In this document: one piece after another, positions 33,261 to 39,045 of the stretch
How positions within the stretch are numbered: the stretch's first letter is position 1
How the letters are laid out: every line of letters begins with the position of its first letter
Source of the DNA: Streptomyces verrucosisporus
GTDB lineage: Bacteria > Actinomycetota > Actinomycetes > Streptomycetales > Streptomycetaceae
Reading direction: 5' to 3'
DNA length: 39,045 nt
Assembly: GCF_017114865.1 (NCBI RefSeq)
Contig: NZ_JADEYH010000038.1
Coordinates: forward strand, 1-39,045
Translations under genes and position numbers: made by a program
The notes under the pieces: generated by a model
Database searches by the model: none
What the model saw: the letters and a program-made list of their open reading frames with translations, nothing else
Told to the model about the DNA's origin: nothing

Positions 33261-34451
33261 TCAGGCGGGCGAGAACAGGTGGTCACTGATGAGCCGCGTG
33301 GCACCGATGACCCCGGCCGTGCCGCCCAGTTCGCTCAGGACAATGGGAAGGTTCCCCGTCGCCAGCGGAAGGGAGCGGCGATAGACCTGGGAACGTACGC
33401 TTGCGAGAAGCGTGTGGCCCAGTCCCGTCACGCCACCACCGATGACGACCATGCCAGGGTTGAAGAAGCTGACGAGCCCGGCGATCACCTGCCCGACCCG
33501 TTCCCCACCCGTGCGGACCATGTCCAGTGCGACCGGGTCACCCGCGGCCGCGGCGGCCGCGAGATCGGCGGAGGTTAGTCGCCCGGACGCCTCCAGTCCT
33601 GCGGCCAGGCGCGCCGAACGACCGCTGCGTGCGGCCTCTTCGGCGTCTCTGGCCAGCGCGGCACCGCTGAAGTGTGCTTCCAGGCATCCGCGGTTTCCGC
33701 ACGCGCACAGCCGCCCCTGCGGATCCACCTGGATGTGGCCGATGTCTCCGGCGCACCCGGTGACGCCCCGGTGCACCTGGCCGCCGACGATGATGCCGCA
33801 GCCGATCCCCGTTCCGATCTTGACGCAGAGGAAGTCGGCGACGGAGCGGGCGACGCCTGCGTGCTGCTCACCGAGGCCCATGAGGTTGACGTCGTTGTCG
33901 ACCATGACCGAGCACCCGAACTCCTGGCTCAGAGCTTCACGCACGGGGAACCCGTCCCAGCCCGGCATGATGGGGGGCGCCACGGGCACGCCCTCGGGGA
34001 AGCGCACCGGACCGGGAACGCCGACCCCGACCCCGTCGAAGCCTTCCACCAGCCCGGACTCCTTGAGCTTCTCCGCCATCGCGAGCACCTGCTCGAACAC
34101 CGCGACGGGGCCGTTCTTGACGTCCGTGGAGTCGTTGAGGTGGCCCAGCACCTCAAGCTCGCCGTTGGTGACGGCCACGTCGACGGAGGTCGCGCCGATG
34201 TCCACGCCGAGGAAACGCAGACCTGGCGCGAGTCGCACGCTGTGGGACCGCCGGCCCCCTCGGGAAGCGGCGAACCCATCGGTGGCCACGAGGCCCGTCT
34301 CCAGCAACCGGTCGATCTCAACAGCCAGTTTGGAGCGGGAGAGCTGGATGCGTTCTCCCAGTTCGGCCCGTGAGCTGCGCCCACCGTCCCGCAGTAAACG
34401 CAGCAGGTGTGCCTGATAAGCATTGGCCGGCCGAGCCGTCATCCGCCGCAC
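33261..34451 (-). CDS. ROK-family transcriptional regulator
   Basis: A protein of about 396 residues. The N-terminal winged helix-turn-helix (residues about 10-60: SSRAELGERIQLSRSKLAVE) is fused to a ROK domain with VDIGATSVDVAV, the Asp of MVDNDVNLMG, and the zinc motif CACGNRGCLE. It is a sugar-responsive repressor of the NagC/XylR type and heads the uptake operon it presumably controls. The frame is open from a GTG at 34457, but GAGGAG (34457-34462) overlaps that codon; the GTG at 34451 has correct 5-nt spacing. Confidence 0.88.
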   Translation of the reverse strand: MRRMTARPANAYQAHLLRLLRDGGRSSRAELGERIQLSRSKLAVEIDRLLETGLVATDGFAASRGGRRSHSVRLAPGLRFLGVDIGATSVDVAVTNGELEVLGHLNDSTDVKNGPVAVFEQVLAMAEKLKESGLVEGFDGVGVGVPGPVRFPEGVPVAPPIMPGWDGFPVREALSQEFGCSVMVDNDVNLMGLGEQHAGVARSVADFLCVKIGTGIGCGIIVGGQVHRGVTGCAGDIGHIQVDPQGRLCACGNRGCLEAHFSGAALARDAEEAARSGRSARLAAGLEASGRLTSADLAAAAAAGDPVALDMVRTGGERVGQVIAGLVSFFNPGMVVIGGGVTGLGHTLLASVRSQVYRRSLPLATGNLPIVLSELGGTAGVIGATRLISDHLFSPA

Positions 34452-34974
34452 AAGCACTCCTCAACGTCGGTCGCTGCGTTTTGGGACACCGTCCAGTGAG
34501 CGAACCCTGACGGGCTTTCGCCGAGAAGCTAGCAGTGTCGGCCGACCTTAGGAAGAAGTTGCGCGGCGTCAATCAAAACTTTCGCTCGCCAGAGGACGAA
34601 GTACCACGTCGTGTGCCGACCAGCTGCACAGAGCAATCAACGTTCCACGTCGACCTCGGCGTTCGAGGACACGCACGGGCCGGCGGTCGACAGGCTGAGC
34701 CGGCCCGCTCCCCAGGGTCTGGCACCCGGGAGCGGGCCCGGGGCGCCCGGTGCGCGGACGAGCCGGCATCGCAATGGTGGCGGAGGGACCGCGCACCCGC
34801 CGTCGCCGTCGGACGGTGGCCGGCGACCGGCGCCTCCGGTGCGGCGTGGCGCCGGGTGGGGCGGGGGCAGTGCCTTGTCGCCGGATGACTCGTTGAGAGC
34901 AGTGTTGAGGACGCTGGATCCCGCCCGGCCACAGGGAGAGGCCGACGGGGTCCGTTCAGACAGGGGAGGTAGGG
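34452..34974. promoter_or_regulatory. Divergent intergenic region between ROK operon and prenyltransferase fusion
   Basis: This 520-bp spacer must hold both promoters. An AT-richer patch at about 34555-34590 (including CAATCAAAACTTTCG) is the best place for the ROK operon control site. An imperfectly looped hairpin (11-bp arms 34702-34712 and 34738-34748, 25-nt loop) lies in the leader of the fusion gene. I see no gene here. Confidence 0.45.
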
Positions 34975-36627
34975 GTGTCCGCATACCAGGAAGCCGGCAT
35001 CACCACACCGGAGCTGTGCGAATCGTACGCTCGGTGCGAGGAGGTGGCGCAGCGGTTGTCCGGGCTGCTCTGGACGGCCACGGAGTCGCTGCCCGCCGAT
35101 GTTCGGCCGCATGTCCGCGCACTCGTCGCCTACTGGCACACCACCGACGACATCGCCGACGAGGGCCGCCTCGCCGGCCGTGAGGCGCGGCTGTCGCAGT
35201 GGTGCGCCGATTCGCTGGCCGAGGTGCGCGCGGGCCACAGCGAGCATCCGCTGCGGCGGGCGTTGGTGCACACCGTCCGCAGCCGGGAGCTGGACATCGC
35301 GCTGCTGGAGGAGTTCCTGGACACCACCCGGAAGGACAGCGCGGCCCCGCCCGCGTTCGACACGGCCGCGGACCTGCGGCGCTATCTGCGAGGTGTGACC
35401 GGCGCGCCCAGCGGACTGCTGGCCCCGCTGCTGGCGCCTCGCCCCCGGGAGGCGGTGGATCTGCTGCGTGTGGTGGGCGAGGCGTGCCAGATGGCGGACA
35501 TCTTCCAGGACTTCCCGACCGACCTCGGCCGGGGCCGGTGCTACCTGCCGGAAGAGGATCTGGGCGGGCTCGGTCTGCGCCGCGGCGATCTCCTGGCCGC
35601 CACACGCCGGGACGCGTTGGACGAACTGGTCGGAGTCCAGGTCGCCCGTACCCGTGACCTGCTGGCCCGGGCCGCGCCGGTCACGGGGAAGCTGCACGCG
35701 TCGTGCCGGCCGTTCGTCCACGGCCTCCTCCTCGGGGTGGAGCACGTGCTGGACCAGGCCGACCACCTGGGAGCACGGGTGCTGGCCGAGGGCGTCGACC
35801 GGAACGCGCTGCTCAGCCACCAGGCGAGCGGTTCCCCGGCCTTCCCCGTGCCGGACCGCATGCCCGGCCATGTCGCCGTGATCATGGACGGGAACCGGCG
35901 GTGGGCCGCGGCGCACGGCCTGCCCGCGTCCGACGGTCACGTCGCCGGTGCGCGGGCCGCGCTGCGGCTGGTCCACTCCGCGCTGCGGCTGGGTGTGCCC
36001 CAGCTGAGTGTGTTCGCGTTCTCCACCGAGAACTGGGTCCGCAGCACGGAGGAAGTGACCGAGCTGTTCGCCACGATGGCCGAGGGGTTCACCCTGTTCG
36101 CCCGGTGGATGCGGGAGCGCGGCGTCCGGGTACGGTGGTGCGGGCGGCGCGACCGGTTGGACCCGTCGCTGGCGTCCACGCTGGCGATCGTCGAGAACAT
36201 GACGTCCCGCAACACGACGCTGACACTGAACGTCTTCGCCGACTACGGCGGGCGCGAGGAGATCGCCTCCGCCGCCCGCGCCCTGGCCGCCGAGGCGGTC
36301 GCCGGAGGAATCCAGCCGCGGCGGATCGGCCCCGAGGACGTCGCCAGGAGCCTGTACACGCCCGACCTGCCCGACGTCGACCTGCTGATCCGCACCTCCG
36401 GGGAACAGCGGCTCAGCAACTTCCTGCCCTGGCACCTGGCGTACGCCGAGTTCGTGTTCGAGCCGGTGCACTGGCCCGACTTCGGTCACCGGCACCTGCG
36501 GGGCGCCATCGACACCTATGCCGGCCGGCTGCGCCGCTTCGGTGGTGACGCCACCGAAGCGGCGCAGCCGGCCGGCACCGAGGGCATCCCGCGTCAACAG
36601 GCTGCGGAGACGACCGGGACTCCTTGA
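34975..36627 (+). CDS. Fusion of squalene/phytoene synthase-like domain and cis-prenyltransferase
   Basis: A 550-residue two-domain protein; GTG start with GGGAGG upstream. Residues about 10-285 are squalene/phytoene-synthase-like, with both Asp-rich motifs present (DDIAD; DIFQDFPTDLGRGRCYLP). Residues about 295-530 are a complete undecaprenyl-diphosphate-synthase-type domain: VAVIMDGNRRWA, FSTENWVRS, IRTSGEQRLSNFLPWHLAYAE and the terminal LRRFGG. Head-to-head (trans) and cis-prenyl chemistry are normally on separate proteins. The fusion might channel isoprenyl diphosphates into an unusual prenyl product or a lavandulyl-type branched product; that is inference. No short linker or frameshift separates the domains. 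Confidence 0.85.
   Translation: MSAYQEAGITTPELCESYARCEEVAQRLSGLLWTATESLPADVRPHVRALVAYWHTTDDIADEGRLAGREARLSQWCADSLAEVRAGHSEHPLRRALVHTVRSRELDIALLEEFLDTTRKDSAAPPAFDTAADLRRYLRGVTGAPSGLLAPLLAPRPREAVDLLRVVGEACQMADIFQDFPTDLGRGRCYLPEEDLGGLGLRRGDLLAATRRDALDELVGVQVARTRDLLARAAPVTGKLHASCRPFVHGLLLGVEHVLDQADHLGARVLAEGVDRNALLSHQASGSPAFPVPDRMPGHVAVIMDGNRRWAAAHGLPASDGHVAGARAALRLVHSALRLGVPQLSVFAFSTENWVRSTEEVTELFATMAEGFTLFARWMRERGVRVRWCGRRDRLDPSLASTLAIVENMTSRNTTLTLNVFADYGGREEIASAARALAAEAVAGGIQPRRIGPEDVARSLYTPDLPDVDLLIRTSGEQRLSNFLPWHLAYAEFVFEPVHWPDFGHRHLRGAIDTYAGRLRRFGGDATEAAQPAGTEGIPRQQAAETTGTP
36521..36575 (+). terminator. 25-bp perfect hairpin inside the 3' end of the fusion gene
   Basis: Arms 36521-36545 and 36551-36575 are perfectly complementary over 25 bp with a 5-nt loop. 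The hairpin begins just before the codons for the last conserved motif (RLRRFGG) and extends into the unconserved tail. It is terminator-like in strength yet lies before the stop codon. Confidence 0.75.
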
Positions 36628-36639
36628 GTCCCGGTCGTC
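36609..36639. terminator. Bidirectional terminator enclosing the fusion gene stop codon
   Basis: A perfect 14-bp stem (GACGACCGGGACTC, 36609-36622, with 36626-36639) has a 3-nt loop. The TGA stop of the fusion gene (36625-36627) is at the loop. It also lies 6 bp beyond the stop of the convergent minus-strand gene, so it can serve both. Confidence 0.75.
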
Positions 36640-36645
36640 AGCCGA

Positions 36646-37293
36646 TCACGGCTCGGGTGGCGTGTACACGCCCCCGGCCGTGAGGTGCCCGAGAACGGTC
36701 TTCACGGTCAGACCCGACGGACCGAAGGTGGTCTCGAAAATCTCCAGCGACGCCTCGGTCAGGCGCATCGGCACGCCGACGATCTGAATCCTCATCGGCC
36801 GACCGGGCGGCACCGGCGCCGCGTCCAGACGCCCCTCCCCCACGGTGAAGGTGAACACCGACTGCAGGGCGGCCGCCAGACCGTTGACCGTGGCCTCCCC
36901 GGAGACCGTCTCGCCCTCCAGCGAGGACACCAGATCGGACAACCGGAACTCACCGGCGGGAGTCCGCAGCACCAGGCCCCCTTCGAGAATCGCGGTGCCC
37001 CGGGCCCGCCCGGGATCGCCCACCGAGGGGTCGCCGGTCGCCGAACGTACCGGGAAGCGCACCCTTCCCCCGCCGCTGTTCTGGCTCCCGGCTGCCGGAG
37101 CGACCGGCTCCACCGTGACCCCGAGACGCTCCAACTCGTCCTGGGTGTGCTTGCTCCACCGCAGACCCACCCAGGCCTCTGAGATCCTGCCCAGCTCCGG
37201 GTCCGCCGAGGCGCCGGAGGCCGTCGGCGTGAGACAGGCGAGCAGAGGGGCGGCCAGTGCCCCTCCTATGATTCCTCGTCGTGTCGCGCTCAT
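36646..37293 (-). CDS. Exported protein of unknown function
   Basis: A 215-residue protein with an N-terminal twin-arginine and hydrophobic stretch (TRRGIIGGALAAPLLACL), suggesting Tat or lipoprotein export; Ala-Ser-Gly at about 28 is a possible cleavage site. The mature domain is rich in short beta strands and has no family I recognise (ending GVYTPPEP). It is convergent with the prenyltransferase fusion and shares its terminator. Confidence 0.65.
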   Translation of the reverse strand: MSATRRGIIGGALAAPLLACLTPTASGASADPELGRISEAWVGLRWSKHTQDELERLGVTVEPVAPAAGSQNSGGGRVRFPVRSATGDPSVGDPGRARGTAILEGGLVLRTPAGEFRLSDLVSSLEGETVSGEATVNGLAAALQSVFTFTVGEGRLDAAPVPPGRPMRIQIVGVPMRLTEASLEIFETTFGPSGLTVKTVLGHLTAGGVYTPPEP

Positions 37294-37544
37294 CTTGTGC
37301 TCTCACCTCTTCCTGGGGCGGCAAGGGCGCGGCCCCTCGAGGAGCATGGGTGGACAACGCTGCCCGGCGTGGGGTGATAGCGCCAGGAGCCACCCGGACG
37401 AGGGACGGTCGTGATATGCCCGGGAACACGTGACCGATTGCCGGTGGCTCGCCTCCACCGCCGCCCGACCCTGGGCACCCGCGCGAAGACGTCGCGGCCG
37501 GCGGTGCCCGTTATGCCCCTGGACCACCCCTTGTCCGGCCGGTT

Positions 37545-37962
37545 TGCCCACTCCGGTGAAGGGCCGCGGTAGGTGCCGAAGGTCCACAGATCGCCCTCCG
37601 GATCCTGCACCGTGCGCACGTACGCCACTGCGCCCGGTCCGAACCGGGTCTTATGCGGTGCTTCGAGAACCTCGCCGCCGGCACCGACCACCCGCTGGTG
37701 TACTGCGTCGACGTCGCCGCTCACCACGTAGACCGCGCGCCGGTGCCCGCCCGCATCCGCCCGCGCACACTGTCCGCGTGCCGGGTCGAACCGAACACCA
37801 GCGCAGCTCGACGTGCCCGATCCCACCGTGCTCGTCCGGCGCGGCGATCACCTCCGTGAAGCCCAGCAGGTCGGCCGGGAAGCGCAGCGCCGCCCTCGTG
37901 TCGTCGTAGCGCGGGACCGGCCGTACGGAGGACGGGGAGGCATCGGGCGACACGCCGCTCAC
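37545..37962 (-). pseudogene. VOC (glyoxalase-like) family gene with two frameshifts
   Basis: From a GTG at 37962, frame one reads RYDDTRAALRF and then LLGFTEVIAAPDEHGGIGHVELRW, the start of a vicinal-oxygen-chelate domain. The alignment then continues in a second frame (VFGSTRHADSVRG) and in a third (VYVVSGDVDAVHQRVVGAGGEVL...DPEGDLWTFGTYRG). Each segment fits the same approximately 130-residue family, so at least two indels interrupt the gene. The 3' boundary is approximate. Intact homologues are small metal-binding enzymes or resistance proteins. Confidence 0.65.
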
Positions 37963-38167
37963 CGTAGGCCCGAAGGCCACTACCGCCCAGAGCACCCAGC
38001 CACCGGTGGAACGAGCCGCCCTCTGGTGCCCCGGAGCTCTGGTCAGCGCTCGTACCGAGGAAACCGAACAGCGCACGGCCGGAACGCCGGGACACCGCCT
38101 CTTCACCGGTACACCGCGCCGGTGACCCCGGCCGGGTCGGCAGGGTTGGACCGTGCGAAGACATCAA

Positions 38168-38659
38168 TCAGCCAGCGACGCCGGTGGGGGCCGTCGCGGT
38201 GTCGCGGTGCATGATGTGGCCGGTGGCGGTGAACGTCTCATTGCCGACCAGCGAGCCGGTCCGGGTCTCCGTGACGGTGAACCCCTCGCCGGCGTAGAGC
38301 GCCTGGGCGGCCGGGTTGCCGTCGAGTACCGTGACCTCGACCCTCGGTCCGGCGGCGGCAACGGCGTGGCGCAGCAGCGCCCTGCCGATCCCCTGCCGGT
38401 AGCGCTGTGGGTCGACGTACAGCCAGGTGACCTCGTCGTCGTCGAGTGCGACGAAACCGGCTACTGCCCCGTCGGCCTCCGCCACCCACAACCGGCCGTC
38501 GAACAGCCCTTCTCCTTCAGCTGTCTGCGTAAGCGTCAAAAACGCCTCGACACCAGCGGAGTCGCGCAACTCGTCAAGACGCGCGGCATCGTGGATTCAC
38601 GCGATCGCGTCCCAGTCATCGTCGACATATGGCCGGATCTCGATCTTCACGGGCGGCAT
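38168..38659 (-). pseudogene. GNAT-family acetyltransferase interrupted by an in-frame stop
   Basis: From ATG 38659 the frame reads PPVKIEIRPYVDDDWDAIA, then TGA at 38597-38599, then IHDAARLDELRDSAGVE and a standard GNAT core: LWVAEADGAVAGFVAL, the acetyl-CoA loop VDPQRYRQGIGRALL and NPAAQALYAGEGF. CGA to TGA is a single transition and would restore about 163 residues. A TTG at 38569 could restart translation, but it would lose the first strand and helix. Confidence 0.75.
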
Positions 38660-38788
38660 GCTCACAATCCTCACGCTCCGCCCACAGCCGGCGCAACAGG
38701 TTTACGCCACCATCACGGCACGTGGCGGAAGCGGGACGACCGGCACGGACCGGATTGCTTTCCGACGGGCGGAGAGGTCCCCGCGCAG

Positions 38789-38823
38789 CGCGGTTCCCCG
38801 ACGCGTCGCGCCGGGGAACCGCG
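38789..38823. terminator. Hairpin between the GNAT gene and the IS element
   Basis: A perfect 12-bp stem (CGCGGTTCCCCG, 38789-38800, with 38812-38823) and 11-nt loop. It lies between the GNAT start and the IS end, about 17 bp outside the presumed IS terminus, and could block transcription leaving the element. Confidence 0.5.
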
Positions 38824-38839
38824 TGTGAACGGCCTGGAC

Positions 38840-38870
38840 GGGGTCTGTCAAACGTTCGGTGTAACCGGGG
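38840..38870. repeat. Putative terminal inverted repeat of the IS256-type element
   Basis: The segment starting GGGGTCTGTCAAACGTTCGG lies just outside the transposase stop and has the GGGTCTGTCAAAC form expected of ends in this IS group. The other end is outside the window, so the pair cannot be checked. Confidence 0.45.
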
Positions 38871-38879
38871 TGGTTGGGG

Positions 38880-39045
38880 CTACTGGCGGGCTGCGGAGAG
38901 GCGGCCGTCGAAGGTGATGTCAAAGGCGTTCAGCGCGGTCTTCCAACGGCTGGTCCAGCGGGCCTGACCCCGGCCGGTGGAGTCCAGCGACATGATCGCC
39001 ATATAGACGCACTTGAGTGCGGCGGTCTCGTTGGGGAAGTGTCCA
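38880..39045 (-). mobile_element. IS256-family transposase, C-terminal part (runs off the window)
   Basis: The minus-strand frame reads GHFPNETAALKCVYMAIMSL, then DSTGRGQARW, then ALNAFDITFDGRL and a TAG stop at 38880-38882. This is the conserved C-terminus of IS256/Mutator-type transposases (FPNExAALKxVYLAVxxL, WxxRWKxALNxFAI). Only about 54 codons are inside the window; whether the rest is intact is unknown. Confidence 0.85.

Noticed and set aside
34573..36597. 674-residue minus-strand ORF opposite the prenyltransferase fusion
   Set aside because: Composition is shadow-like, and the plus-strand domains are unambiguous. The similar wording near its start is caused by the 25-bp palindrome.
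1..39045. CRISPR arrays, tRNA or rRNA genes
   Set aside because: No regularly spaced repeats and no recognisable RNA gene sequence were seen.

Overview
The window is high-GC actinobacterial DNA, most likely from a Streptomyces: GC-rich wobble positions, GTG/TTG starts, 4-bp ATGA/GTGA overlaps between genes, rare TTA codons, and IS-derived debris between gene blocks. It looks like an accessory region rather than core chromosome. I see no tRNA, rRNA or CRISPR array.

Layout. (1) 291-896: a secreted ricin-type lectin-like protein. (2) 1487-7568, minus strand: a six-gene operon headed by a sedoheptulose-7-phosphate cyclase (2-epi-5-epi-valiolone synthase type), followed by a ROK-family cyclitol/sugar kinase, a medium-chain dehydrogenase, an SDR, a TIM-barrel epimerase and a second medium-chain dehydrogenase. 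This resembles the early carbasugar steps of acarbose or validamycin biosynthesis, without the aminotransferase, nucleotidyltransferase and glycosyltransferase. (3) 7914-9767: a MarR regulator divergent from an MFS exporter that carries a TTA codon. (4) 11289-15926: a decayed IS701-like transposase-related gene, a flavin monooxygenase-like gene with eroded FAD motifs, and a three-gene secreted protein/lipoprotein/unknown cassette. (5) 16858-26722, plus strand: nine genes, each overlapping the next by 4 bp: myo-inositol-1-phosphate synthase, HD-like protein, SAM methyltransferase, Gfo/Idh oxidoreductase, zinc-ribbon metallo-beta-lactamase-fold protein, stand-alone YcaO, TIM-barrel isomerase/epimerase, GT4 glycosyltransferase and PIG-L deacetylase. 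Transposase remnants lie on both sides. (6) 27136-34451, minus strand: a ROK-regulated ABC uptake operon (ATPase, permease, frameshifted binding protein) with an inositol-dehydrogenase-like Gfo/Idh enzyme and a TIM-barrel isomerase. (7) 34975-36627: a fusion of a squalene/phytoene-synthase-like domain to a cis-prenyltransferase. (8) 36646-39045: a secreted protein, then two broken genes (VOC, GNAT) and the 3' end of an IS256-type transposase.

The best candidate for an undescribed system is the nine-gene operon. Inositol phosphate synthase, a GT4 enzyme and a PIG-L deacetylase correspond to the first steps of a mycothiol-like GlcN-inositol pseudodisaccharide. They are coupled to a YcaO that has no visible precursor peptide, TfuA partner or azoline dehydrogenase. 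I infer that it makes an inositol-based small molecule whose backbone is activated or modified by YcaO, not a peptide. The carbasugar operon and the uptake/dehydrogenase operon make the window look like an island for making and handling cyclitols. That link is inference from gene content.
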